Shown: in pieces, positions 1 to 7,461 of the stretch
Layout of the letters: every line of letters begins with the position of its first letter
How positions within the stretch are numbered: the first letter of the stretch is position 1
Assembly (NCBI RefSeq): GCF_003113895.1
Contig: NZ_BDUD01000001.1
Coordinates: forward strand, 3,748,037 to 3,812,036
Direction: 5' to 3'
DNA from: Nostoc commune NIES-4072
GTDB lineage: Bacteria; Cyanobacteriota; Cyanobacteriia; Cyanobacteriales; Nostocaceae
Length of the DNA: 64,000 nucleotides
Translations under genes and position numbers: made by a program
The notes under the pieces: model-generated
The model's input: only the letters and a program-made list of their open reading frames with translations
What the model was told of the DNA's origin: nothing
Databases searched by the model: none

Positions 1-89
1 GCTAAACCTGCTACTTCTGGCAAAGATAGATCAGGGAAATGATAACTAACAATTTTCGCCCATTCTTTGAGATACTTATTCTTTAGCAT
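1..89 (-). CDS. Partial transposase-like N-terminus, runs off the left edge
   Basis: An ATG at 89 opens a frame on the minus strand that stays open to the window edge (29 codons). The visible peptide begins MLKNKYLKEWAKIV and continues with SYHFPDLSLPEVAGLA. That resembles the N-terminus of cyanobacterial DDE transposases, in which a short helical segment precedes an LS-x-PQ/PEV-like motif. Only three bases separate its start from the stop of the upstream four-helix-bundle gene, so the two may be co-transcribed. The family call rests on a very short stretch and is tentative. Confidence 0.4.
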   Translation of the reverse strand, partial: MLKNKYLKEWAKIVSYHFPDLSLPEVAGL

Positions 90-92
90 TCT

Positions 93-488
93 TCAACCAA
101 TTAACCAATCTTCTGGTTGATTAATCATCTTGACTAATCCGCTTAATACTTGATTATATGCACCAGATAAATTTTTTTCCTCTTCTATCGATAAATACTG
201 ATATCTGAGAGCAAACTTCAGCCAAACCTGGGTTTCTGCTGCTTCTGCTTCACATTCGTTTAATTTAGCGATAAATGAGGCTTTATATCTTCTTTTTCGC
301 CAAGCCTCTGCTAAGTTGGCACAAACTGAGCGAGATGAACGACGAATTTGGTCTGTAAGAGAGTATCTTTCTTCCTCTGGGAACCGTTTTGATATCTCAA
401 AAATAGTTATAGCTGCCTGAAATGCTTTTTGGTAGATGATTAAATCTTCGTGGGTTATAATTTTTCTGCGTTCTTCCTCCTTGTCCAC
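93..488 (-). CDS. Four-helix-bundle protein (23S rRNA intervening-sequence type)
   Basis: This 131-residue protein has the hallmarks of the small four-helix-bundle family first met in 23S rRNA intervening sequences. These are an early DL-x-x-Y-x-K-AF segment (residues 15-24), a central helix with SLTDQIRRSSRSVCANLAEA (43-62), and a charged helix with AKLNECEAEAAETQVWL (about 74-90). The family is short, often lies next to mobile elements, and has no firmly assigned biochemical role. The start is a GTG at 488, chosen because a strong AAGGAGG lies five bases upstream. It sits directly before the transposase-like fragment at the window edge, which suggests linkage to a mobile region. Confidence 0.85.
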   Translation of the reverse strand: MDKEEERRKIITHEDLIIYQKAFQAAITIFEISKRFPEEERYSLTDQIRRSSRSVCANLAEAWRKRRYKASFIAKLNECEAEAAETQVWLKFALRYQYLSIEEEKNLSGAYNQVLSGLVKMINQPEDWLIG

Positions 489-855
489 TTTCCCTCCTTG
501 TCTACCTAGTCTTACCTCATTCTAGATGTTTTTTGTAAAAAACCTACACTTGTGAGCTGCTTCCCCTGCCTCCCCTGCTTATCCGAGCAGTATTGAGTGT
601 ACGCCCCCACAAATGAATGTATTCCACTCAATTCAAATATTTAACTCATCCCCTGGCTTTACGCGGCGAGGGAAATCGAAGTCATTAGTCATTAGTAAGC
701 GGTACTTATTTTGTCGTGTTGTAAATTGTTCAGTAATACTAATGACTAATGACCATTGACTTTCTTACTAAGACGGCAAGGCGACAATTCCTCCCATACC
801 GTGATGTTTGGGCTTCCTTGTCGTCTTTCGGTGATTTAGCTAAAGCAGAAGAAGC
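489..855. other. Intergenic stretch, probable left flank of the TnpB element
   Basis: No convincing gene is seen. An open frame on the minus strand over 739-951 is judged non-coding because it runs through the hairpin at 856-889 and has no family resemblance of its own. Short repeats of the type AATGACTAATGACCATTGAC occur near 740-760, a pattern common in cyanobacterial intergenic DNA. Confidence 0.4.
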
Positions 856-889
856 CCCACGTCTCACCCTGTACTCAGGGGAGCGTGGG
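856..889. repeat. Hairpin, likely end structure of an IS605-type element
   Basis: CCCACG (856-861) pairs with CGTGGG (884-889), and CCCTG (867-871) pairs with CAGGG (876-880), giving a two-part stem-loop. It is followed by GATGAATTC. Subterminal hairpins of this kind mark the ends of IS200/IS605 elements. This one lies outside the divergent RHH-TnpB pair, so it may be the left end of that element or the end of an older copy. Confidence 0.45.
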
Positions 890-940
890 ATGAATTCACA
901 GGCTGTGAGGAATTGACCAACGAGGGATAGTGAACGCAGT

Positions 941-1129
941 TTACTGGACAATGTTGGTCGTTGGCGAAGCCTCTCGAAGAGATGACGAATTGCCTATCTC
1001 TAGGGTTGGTAAAGAATCAATGAGTTCTTCAATTACTTGAGTCATACTTTTGTCAGTGCGAACTGCGTACAATCGTACTTTATTGAGTCTACGCTCACTA
1101 ATGCGTATCTTTAACTCTTTGTTCTTCAT
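941..1129 (-). CDS. Small ribbon-helix-helix protein divergent from tnpB
   Basis: The 62-residue product starts MKNKELKIRISERRLNKV and continues YAVRTDKSMTQVIEELIDSL. This fits a ribbon-helix-helix (CopG/Arc-type) DNA-binding fold: a short beta strand (ELKIRIS) and two helices, the second with the TQVIEELID pattern. A longer frame opens at 1207, but the ATG at 1129 is preferred because GGGGGA stands just upstream of it and the fold starts there. The divergent tnpB begins 60 bp away, so this protein could bind the shared promoter region and control the element. That role is inference. The last 20 residues are low in structure and run toward the element end. Confidence 0.65.
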   Translation of the reverse strand: MKNKELKIRISERRLNKVRLYAVRTDKSMTQVIEELIDSLPTLEIGNSSSLREASPTTNIVQ

Positions 1130-1189
1130 TTGTTCCCCCAATGTTCCCTCGTTTATGTTAACATAATGAGACGAGGATGAGGCGAACAA

Positions 1190-2440
1190 GTGAGAACAGC
1201 GTATCAATACAAACTACGACCAACAACAAAACAAGCCATTGACATAGATAGATGGCTGTCTATGTTATGCGCTCAATATAACTACTTGTTGGCTGATAGA
1301 TTTGATTGGTATGAGCGTAATCGTTCACCGATTAACGCTTGCCCTCTTGTCTGCCACATACCAGAATTGCGCGATAACCCAGACTATTACTCACAAAAGA
1401 AAACGCTACCGCAGCTTAAAAAGACTCATCCTTGGTACGGCGAAATTTACTCGCAGGTACTACAAGATATAGTCAAACGAGTTAAGGTAACTTTTGACCG
1501 TTTTCTTAAAGGTGATAGTAATGGAAAACGAAGTGGACGACCTCGGTTTAAGTCACGCGACCGTTATCGCACGTTCACATATCCACAGATGAAGGATGGA
1601 TGTTTGCAAGGCAATCTAATTACTTTGCCCATGTTCGGCATAGTTAAAGTCCTAAAGCATCGTCCTATTCCAGATGGCTTTAAAATTAAAACTGCATCTG
1701 TTACCAAAAAAGCTGATGGATATTATTTAACTTTAAGCCTTGAAGATACGACAGTACCAAATATTAAACCTGATTTCAATGCAGACTCAATTACAGGTAT
1801 TGATCTCGGTTTAAAAGAGTTTTTGACAACTTCCGAGGGTGATGTTGTTTCAATCCCTCAGCATTACCGGAAATCTCAGAAGCGATTACGGGCTATTCAA
1901 AAACGTATCTCACGCCGTAAGAAAGGGAGTAATCGGCGCAAAAAAGCTATTAAACAAGTTGCCAAACAGCACAAAAAAGTAGCTGATAAGCGTAAAGACT
2001 TTCACTTCAAAACAGTCAATAATCTACTGAAAAAATATGATGTTGTAGTTCACGAAGATTTAAACGTCAAAGGTCTTTCTCGTTCCATGCTAGCCAAGTC
2101 TGTGCATGATGCTGGGTGGTCAAGCTTCTTGTCAATTCTAAGCACCAAAGCCGAAAATGCTGGGTTATTGGTAATTGCAGTGAATCCATCAGGTACTTCC
2201 CTTGATTGTTCTAGTTGTGGGGTGAAGGTTCCCAAAAAGTTGCATGAAAGATGGCATTCTTGTCTGTGTGGTTGCAGTCTAGATCGAGATCATAATGCAG
2301 CTATCGTAATAAAAAATAGAGCCGTGGGGCATCCGGTTCTTAAAGCTCATCGAGTATCCGTTCGCGTAGCGTCTCCGCCAGGAGAAGCAATAGCTGGATT
2401 TGGTGAGAAGCCTACACTGTACTGTACTCAGTCAGTGTAG
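1190..2440 (+). CDS. tnpB: IS200/IS605-family TnpB (RNA-guided nuclease, OrfB)
   Basis: This 416-residue protein has a full TnpB layout. It has an N-terminal helix-turn-helix/WED part ([11 protein letters not shown], residues 6-16, and [15 protein letters not shown], 31-45). The RuvC core carries D205 (GIDLGLKEF), E289 ([10 protein letters not shown]) and D367 (LDRDHNAA). The zinc ribbon uses C340 and C343 with C358/C360/C362. TnpB family members cut DNA guided by a transcript from the element's right end. Start is GTG at 1190, with GAGG upstream. All catalytic residues are present, so it may be active, but no TnpA transposase gene accompanies it. The C-terminal tail after residue 380 overlaps the element's right-end sequence, as is usual. 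Confidence 0.93.
   Translation: MRTAYQYKLRPTTKQAIDIDRWLSMLCAQYNYLLADRFDWYERNRSPINACPLVCHIPELRDNPDYYSQKKTLPQLKKTHPWYGEIYSQVLQDIVKRVKVTFDRFLKGDSNGKRSGRPRFKSRDRYRTFTYPQMKDGCLQGNLITLPMFGIVKVLKHRPIPDGFKIKTASVTKKADGYYLTLSLEDTTVPNIKPDFNADSITGIDLGLKEFLTTSEGDVVSIPQHYRKSQKRLRAIQKRISRRKKGSNRRKKAIKQVAKQHKKVADKRKDFHFKTVNNLLKKYDVVVHEDLNVKGLSRSMLAKSVHDAGWSSFLSILSTKAENAGLLVIAVNPSGTSLDCSSCGVKVPKKLHERWHSCLCGCSLDRDHNAAIVIKNRAVGHPVLKAHRVSVRVASPPGEAIAGFGEKPTLYCTQSV
2412..2440 (+). repeat. Right-end hairpin of the TnpB element (guide-RNA scaffold region)
   Basis: CTACACTG (2412-2419) pairs perfectly with CAGTGTAG (2433-2440). The stem-loop overlaps the last codons of tnpB, including its stop. In IS605 elements the right-end hairpin is the recognition structure for transposition, and the transcript spanning the tnpB 3' end makes the guide RNA. 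The guide would then begin shortly after 2440, at GAGTATGTCAC. The exact end cannot be fixed from one copy. Confidence 0.55.
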
Positions 2441-2447
2441 GAGTATG

Positions 2448-3125
2448 TCACATTATTGAATTGCTCAAAAACACAATGCCGATCGCACACAAAGCGAAGC
2501 CAGTAATGCTAATTTTCCAAGGTAAAATTCGGTTTTCTCCCATACCCATTGCACTACCAATTTCTCTGGCACTCATGACAACCGCAAACAGAGTTAAGGT
2601 CATGCCTAGTATATAGGCAATTAATGGCATCATTCCTGCCCCAATAACAGATTCGGCATCAGCGTAACCCTGAAATAAACCAGCACTGATGCCCACTAGA
2701 GCAAGTACTATAAAGTTTGGTTGATTTGGCATCATCAGCATAGTACCAAAAACGATGGTAGAAATGGCGATGGCTATTTCTGTACCTGGTAAATTTAGCT
2801 GAAATAAATGAATCACAATGCCTAAAACTGTTGCTAAGACAAAACACCCAGCGATCGCAGCACCACGAATAAATACAGATGAGAGTAAGCCAATAGCAAC
2901 AATACCAACTAAACAATTCAAACCAATTACTGGATCTGCCAATCCCCAGATAAAGCCTTCCCAGCAGTTAGAGATGGTATGAATATCTGGTGTTCTACTC
3001 AATGAACTCAGTAAGCTAATTATAATTAGGACTGCGATCGCTCCAATATGGCGATGCATTAACCTTAAGGTAGAAAATTCGCCCCAAGCATGGGATTGTG
3101 ATAATTTAGTTTTGAACATTAGCAT
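2448..3125 (-). CDS. HupE/UreJ-like membrane protein with a degenerate metal motif
   Basis: This 225-residue, very hydrophobic protein has about six membrane segments and the general pattern of the HupE/UreJ family, small permeases linked to nickel or cobalt supply. The family's signature HPxxGxDH in the first loop appears here as DPVIGLNC (in GLADPVIGLNCLVGIVAIGLLS), so both metal-binding histidines and the aspartate are missing. The rest, including GLFQGYADAE and YILGMTLT near the end, follows the family. It ends 8 bp from the tnpB stop and is convergent with it. No hydrogenase or urease gene is nearby. Transport specificity cannot be told, and loss of the motif argues against a normal nickel permease. 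Confidence 0.72.
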   Translation of the reverse strand: MLMFKTKLSQSHAWGEFSTLRLMHRHIGAIAVLIIISLLSSLSRTPDIHTISNCWEGFIWGLADPVIGLNCLVGIVAIGLLSSVFIRGAAIAGCFVLATVLGIVIHLFQLNLPGTEIAIAISTIVFGTMLMMPNQPNFIVLALVGISAGLFQGYADAESVIGAGMMPLIAYILGMTLTLFAVVMSAREIGSAMGMGENRILPWKISITGFALCAIGIVFLSNSIM

Positions 3126-3212
3126 CTGCCAAGTTAGTTGTTTCGGTAATTTATACTACCCACATACCCAAAAAAACTAACCTGGTAATCATGCCAAATT
3201 ACACTAGCTTCA

Positions 3213-4013
3213 TCAAGTATTTCTGACGATGCACTCAACCAAATTTTGAATTATTTCAGCATCTGTTTCACTTAAACTTTCCAATTCAAGTCTGTTGCCT
3301 TCTTGTGGGGTATTAAATTGGCTACTGTATATACGGCGACTTAACCCTACCGGACTATTTTGTAAAAATGTTGTATAAAATACGCAAGCTGCTACGTATG
3401 AGCCAATAGGACTAGGGTGGCTTTGATCTGGACTATAAAGGTTTAATTTCGGATTAGCTTCCTGAACTTTTTGCCAAGCTATTCCAACAGGTGCAACTTT
3501 GGCTTTCAGTTCTTTAGTAATTGTCATGTATGAATCGGTCAATATCTGTTGCGTTTCTGGTTGATTTTGCTTTGCCCAAGTCAAGTAGAATACTGTTTGA
3601 GAATTCACTCGCTTGATTTCGGCATCAAACAGACTGGCGTACTTGTACATTTCCTTGGGATTAGTAATCGGTAAGGTACTTTGCTCTTGAAGTACTACGT
3701 AGTCCCACCGTTTCGCTCTCAATAGCCTGAGTGCTTTACCACGTTTCCAGTGGTTTTTGAGGGTAGCTCCAGCAACCACAACCATTTCAGTTTCGAGCAT
3801 TCTAGTTTCTTTTGCCGACTCAGCCAAGTGTTGTGTCAACCAAGGAAGGTCATTAACATAGGTATAGCTGTTGCCAATAAATAAAACTCTGATTGTCTGC
3901 TGTTCTGTTCCTTGGAAGGTATTTGCTTCAGTTGGCTTCTTTATGAGCTGAAACAAAGCAATCATCAAAAAGAGGAATAAACATACATATACTATATTTG
4001 TGCTTATCATCAC
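3213..4013 (-). CDS. Membrane-anchored SGNH/GDSL-type hydrolase
   Basis: The 266-residue product opens with a hydrophobic segment (residues 5-24) that is a signal anchor or uncleaved signal peptide. The catalytic blocks of SGNH hydrolases follow: GNSYT with nucleophile S49 (residues 47-51), and DQSHPSPIGSYVAA with D196 and H199 as the acid-base pair. The likely activity is ester hydrolysis outside the cytoplasmic membrane; the substrate is unknown. Two ATG codons stand side by side at 4013 and 4010. The gene is divergent from the secreted nuclease fusion that starts at 4222, so the roughly 200-bp spacer probably holds both promoters. Confidence 0.8.
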   Translation of the reverse strand: MMISTNIVYVCLFLFLMIALFQLIKKPTEANTFQGTEQQTIRVLFIGNSYTYVNDLPWLTQHLAESAKETRMLETEMVVVAGATLKNHWKRGKALRLLRAKRWDYVVLQEQSTLPITNPKEMYKYASLFDAEIKRVNSQTVFYLTWAKQNQPETQQILTDSYMTITKELKAKVAPVGIAWQKVQEANPKLNLYSPDQSHPSPIGSYVAACVFYTTFLQNSPVGLSRRIYSSQFNTPQEGNRLELESLSETDAEIIQNLVECIVRNT

Positions 4014-4221
4014 TAAGACTTTTGCCGCATAACTTATTATTGAACAAGCTTTTTTAGGTACAGATCGAAAAGCCTACTTCCTACTCCCCGCCCATGTAGA
4101 TAATTTCAAAAATCAAATACGATTCTTATAGAACACAAGCTTTACCTAAGCTAAAGCTTATCTTAACTGAACTATGTTAAGAAGAAGACTAATCTAGAAA
4201 ATACCTTCATTGAAAGAGAGA

Positions 4222-6060
4222 ATGAAATTTATTAAATTGCTACTACTTAATATTGCTCTCATCTTCTTTGCCTGGATTAGTCCACTGCAAGCTAGTCCAA
4301 TAGCTCAATTGCCAACTCCTGTACCTTCAGTTCCAGAACGTGAAACAACATCTCTGAAAAATTCCCAGGATGTATTGACTGTTGCGACTTTTAATGTTGA
4401 GAATTTAGACCCGAAAGATCGACGCTTTGATAATATTGCCAAAATTATTCTCAATAATTTGAATGCACCAGATGTCATCAGTTTAATTGAAGTTCAGGAT
4501 AATAACGGGCCAATCAATGATGACGTTGTGAATGCAAACCAGACTTACCAAAAACTGATTGCTGCGCTCGAAGATATCGGTAGTCCAGCATACGATTTTG
4601 TTGATATTCCGCCCCGTGACGATCAAGATGGTGGAGAACCTGGAGGCAATATCCGTGTCGGTTTATTGTTTCGACCCAGCCGGATAACTCTAGCAAAACT
4701 GCCCAGAAGAGGCGGTTCATTAGATGCTGTGGCTATTACTCAAGGTTCAAATGGTCTTGACCTCTCGCTTAACCCAGGTCGCATTGACCCTACAAATAGT
4801 GCTTTCGAGCAAAGCCGTAAGCCACTTGCGGCAGAGTTTATATTTAACGATCAAAAACTGTTTATCATTGCTAATCACTTTGTTTCTAAAAGAGGGGGTT
4901 CTCCCACCGACGCTCAACGAGTGAAACAAGCCGAAATCGTTAATGGATTCGTAGCGCAACTACTACAAGTTGACCCGCAAGCCAAAGTAATTGTACTGGG
5001 TGATTTAAACGATGTACCAGATTCCCTATCTCTGAAGACCTTGAAGGGTAATATTCTGGAAAATCTGACTGATCGTTTACCTGTTAGCGATCGGTTTAGT
5101 TTTAAATTTAGTGGAAATCTTGAACTTATTGACCATTTGTTGGTCAGTGAAAATCTTTCTCGTGTTGCTCAACCGGAAATTGACATTGTGCATGTCAATG
5201 TTGGCTTTAGTAGACCTGTCAGCGACCACGATCCGGTGATTGCAGCGTTTACATTACCTGCTAACCAGTCTACCTCTGACACCATCTCTCCTGTTAGCCA
5301 ACCTCCCGTAAGTGATACCATCCCTCCTGTTAGCCAACCTACTCCCGCGAATGATCCGGCAATTATATTGCCTCAATTAGCCAAATTCGCTTTAGTTGAC
5401 GAACTAGCTAAAGAGTATACGCCTAGCAAAATCTTGAATTACGATCGCGCAAGAGATGAAATGTTTGGCATTATTGATAACCGAGCAGGGATTGTGACAG
5501 ATATTTATGCCAGTTACCCAATCCGTTTAACTGGTAATGGCGATCCTAGTCAGGAAGCTGACAAATTAGGACTGAATACGGAACATGTTTGGCCACAGAG
5601 TAAAGGTGCTGATAAAGGTAATTCCCGAAGTGACCTTCACCATCTATTTCCTGCACGAGAAGATATCAATAGTGAGCGAGGCAATAAACCCTTCGATGAT
5701 ATAGCCGACACGATAACTAAGAAATGGTATCGAAATGATACTGTTCAATCTACAATTCCTACTAGTGGAATTGACGAGTTTAGCGAATCAGGATCTGCCA
5801 AATTTGAGCCGAGAGAGAAAGTAAAAGGAGATATAGCTAGAGCAGTGTTCTACTTTTACACTATCTATCGGAATCAGGCTGAGAGCGTAGACCGAAATTA
5901 CTTTCAGAATCAGCGTCAAACTTTGTGTAAATGGAATCAGCAAGACCTACCTGATATTACTGAAATAGAACGCAGTCATGCGATCGCTAAATTTCAAGGT
6001 AATGACAATCCATTCGTATTAGATGCCACCTTAGCAGAACGGGCATACTGTAATTCGTGA
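4222..6060 (+). CDS. Secreted fusion of an EEP-type nuclease and endonuclease I
   Basis: This 612-residue protein begins with a signal peptide (MKFIKLLLLNIALIFFAW..., cleavage near LQASP). Residues about 50-345 form an endonuclease/exonuclease/phosphatase domain: TFNVENL, the metal-binding glutamate in SLIEVQD, ANHFVSKRGG, GDLNDVPDS and the closing SDHDPV. A proline-rich duplicated linker (SDTISPVSQPPVSDTIPPVSQP) follows. Residues about 390-600 form an endonuclease I (EndA/NucM) domain with TEHVWPQS and DLHHLFPAREDINSERGN. Both parts should degrade nucleic acids outside the cell, plausibly to recover phosphate. The ATG at 4222 is chosen over an upstream TTG at 4210 because GAAAGAGAG precedes it and the signal peptide starts there. 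Confidence 0.9.
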   Translation: MKFIKLLLLNIALIFFAWISPLQASPIAQLPTPVPSVPERETTSLKNSQDVLTVATFNVENLDPKDRRFDNIAKIILNNLNAPDVISLIEVQDNNGPINDDVVNANQTYQKLIAALEDIGSPAYDFVDIPPRDDQDGGEPGGNIRVGLLFRPSRITLAKLPRRGGSLDAVAITQGSNGLDLSLNPGRIDPTNSAFEQSRKPLAAEFIFNDQKLFIIANHFVSKRGGSPTDAQRVKQAEIVNGFVAQLLQVDPQAKVIVLGDLNDVPDSLSLKTLKGNILENLTDRLPVSDRFSFKFSGNLELIDHLLVSENLSRVAQPEIDIVHVNVGFSRPVSDHDPVIAAFTLPANQSTSDTISPVSQPPVSDTIPPVSQPTPANDPAIILPQLAKFALVDELAKEYTPSKILNYDRARDEMFGIIDNRAGIVTDIYASYPIRLTGNGDPSQEADKLGLNTEHVWPQSKGADKGNSRSDLHHLFPAREDINSERGNKPFDDIADTITKKWYRNDTVQSTIPTSGIDEFSESGSAKFEPREKVKGDIARAVFYFYTIYRNQAESVDRNYFQNQRQTLCKWNQQDLPDITEIERSHAIAKFQGNDNPFVLDATLAERAYCNS

Positions 6061-6062
6061 AC

Positions 6063-6182
6063 CCAATCAAATCTATCTCCTAGTTGCTTGTTGTACCAGT
6101 ATCGGCAGACTCGCAACCAATAATTGAGTTCTAGTTTTTGATTGGTATTTGGGTAGGCTCGATACTGGTAATTAAGCAACAT
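6063..6182 (-). pseudogene. tnpB 5' remnant
   Basis: From an ATG at 6182 the minus strand reads MLLNYQYRAYPNTNQKLELN and then YWLRVCRYWYNKQLGDRFDW. That is a clear match in pattern to the N-terminus of TnpB and parallels [11 protein letters not shown]...DRFDW in the intact copy at 1190. The similarity ends at the stop codon of the secreted nuclease gene, so about nine tenths of the gene is gone. It shows that a second IS605-type element once inserted here. Confidence 0.75.
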
Positions 6183-6184
6183 AA

Positions 6185-6705
6185 TTAAGCTACAACAACT
6201 GCAATAAAACGAGTAGGACGGTTAAGTTTGTAGTCTACTGTGCGCTCATCAATATATTCACCAAAACAGTGCTGAGTGCCGAGTAACGAGTGCTGAGTAA
6301 AAAGTAAAATTAATTGCACTCAGCATATAGGGTCTGAATCCTTACAATTTATTTATGAAAAAAATAAAAATATTTTTTTTGAGACACGTAGTGCAAGAAA
6401 AAATACGTCCTTGTTTTCAATCCCCTAGTTTTAACTATGGGGTTATACTCAGTACTCAGCACTACTGAAGATGATTTACATAGCCTTTAACGTAATCACC
6501 AACACGGGCATCGAACTCTACAGTGTCTCCAGGTTTTAAGTCTAGAGATTGGATTGTTTTGCCGACAGTGAACCAGATACCAGATATGGTCTGTAACTTG
6601 CTTGCCAGTATCTACAAGACACACATCTTTAAACAGTATTGTTGGTTCTGGGTATCCGTTATAGTTGGTCTTTTTACTGAACCGTTCAACGGTAGAATGG
6701 GTCAT
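6185..6705 (-). pseudogene. Broken gene: 7-bp duplication plus an inverted-repeat insertion
   Basis: Reading from 6705, the frame gives MTHSTVERFSKKTNYNGYPEP and then ILFKDVCLVDTGKQVTDHIW. It then shifts at a tandem duplication of ACCAGAT (6572-6578 and 6579-6585, plus strand). Removing one copy restores FTVGKTIQSLDLKPGDTVEF and DARVGDYVKGYVN. At 6470 the frame is cut again by an inverted-repeat element and resumes at 6262 as GEYIDERTVDYKLNRPTRFI up to a stop at 6185. The repaired product would be about 105 residues. Its family was not identified with certainty; it resembles small proteins of plasmids and phages. Two independent lesions show it is dead. Confidence 0.65.
6268..6463. mobile_element. 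Inverted-repeat insertion with heptamer-type ends
   Basis: AGTGCTGAGTGCCGAGT (6268-6284) is repeated inverted as ACTCAGTACTCAGCACT (6447-6463), matching at 15 of 17 positions. The ends are built from the GAGTGCT/GAGTACT heptamers known as short tandem repeats in Nostoc-type genomes. The roughly 196 bp between them are AT-rich and contain a small hairpin (CCCCTAG...CTATGGGG) but no gene. The element splits the small pseudogene around it. No clear target duplication was found. Confidence 0.55.
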
Positions 6706-6826
6706 ATTTTGTTGCTAGTTGTGGTGGCGTAACTATCTCAACCTTGAAGCAATATATTCAAGCTCAAGATAAACCTGAAAATGGCGACTCCGACGCGGGA
6801 GTACCCGCTAACGCTTCGCTATCATC

Positions 6827-6871
6827 GACCCACAACCAAGTCAATCCTGCGGATTGAATTGGTTGTGGGTC
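6827..6871. repeat. Long near-perfect hairpin
   Basis: GACCCACAACCAA (6827-6839) pairs with TTGGTTGTGGGTC (6859-6871), and inside it TCAATCC (6841-6847) pairs with GGATTGA (6851-6857). The result is about 20 base pairs with single-base bulges and a three-base loop. It lies between the decayed genes and the ethylene-receptor-like gene. It may be a small repeat element or part of a transcription end region. Confidence 0.6.
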
Positions 6872-6886
6872 AATTCGTCATCGCCC

Positions 6887-6933
6887 AAAAATTCATCCCA
6901 CACTGCCTTCGGTCAGATGTGGGATGAATTTTT
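6887..6933 (-). terminator. 16-bp perfect stem just after the ethylene-sensor gene
   Basis: AAAAATTCATCCCACA (6887-6902) is perfectly complementary to TGTGGGATGAATTTTT (6918-6933), with a 15-base loop. It stands two bases beyond the stop of the minus-strand sensor gene at 6936. The A/T-rich foot would leave a U-run on either strand, which fits a bidirectional terminator. A repeat element with the same shape is the alternative. Confidence 0.6.
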
Positions 6934-6935
6934 GA

Positions 6936-7373
6936 TTAAGCTAAAACGGTAATGTTTAAGGTCAATTTTAGTTGGCAGTTAGCTGCTTCTAGTTGTGCCG
7001 GACTTGGCAAAGCCAGAGCCTGGGGAATGATGGGTAACAGTGCGATCGCTGTATATAGTGAAATAATAGCTGTAATAACTTTCATAAAAGTGGACAGCCA
7101 GTAAGTTGGATGCCAAAGCGTCCATACATCCATCACATGGGTTGTACCACAAGAGACGATAAAAGCTCCAAATAATAAAAGTATCCATTTGAAAGGAAAA
7201 TCCTTTCGCTTATGGACAAAGTAAACAAGAATGATCGGAATAGAATAATACACCAAAGCAATCAGAGAATCTGAGATAATGTTTAGCCACACTAAACTCG
7301 GTTTCCAGAGGTAACAATGTCCATGTGGAATAAATGAGCTATCAGTCAAAAAATCTTGCAAAAATTGCAGCAT
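6936..7373 (-). CDS. Stand-alone ethylene-receptor-like membrane sensor domain
   Basis: This 145-residue protein matches the N-terminal domain of cyanobacterial ethylene-receptor-like histidine kinases. It has three membrane helices, FIPHGHCYLWKP at residues 14-25, and SCGTTHVMDVWTLWHPTYWL (74-93). In the latter, C75 and H79 correspond to the copper-binding Cys-His pair of plant ETR1. Family members normally continue into GAF/PAS and kinase domains after the ALPSPAQLEAAN segment. Here the protein stops about 15 residues later, with an unrelated tail. No kinase gene lies downstream; hairpins and decayed genes do. It is either a truncated kinase gene or a sensor that works with a separate partner. 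Confidence 0.8.
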   Translation of the reverse strand: MLQFLQDFLTDSSFIPHGHCYLWKPSLVWLNIISDSLIALVYYSIPIILVYFVHKRKDFPFKWILLLFGAFIVSCGTTHVMDVWTLWHPTYWLSTFMKVITAIISLYTAIALLPIIPQALALPSPAQLEAANCQLKLTLNITVLA

Positions 7374-7461
7374 ACACGATCAAACGAAGTAATTTGTCAA
7401 ATATCGAATGACAAATTATACACGCTGTATTAAAAATTGTCTTTAAATGTTAAATGTTGTA

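Noticed and set aside
739..951. 70-codon minus-strand frame upstream of the RHH gene
   Set aside because: It runs through the hairpin at 856-889 and looks like element-end sequence rather than a gene.
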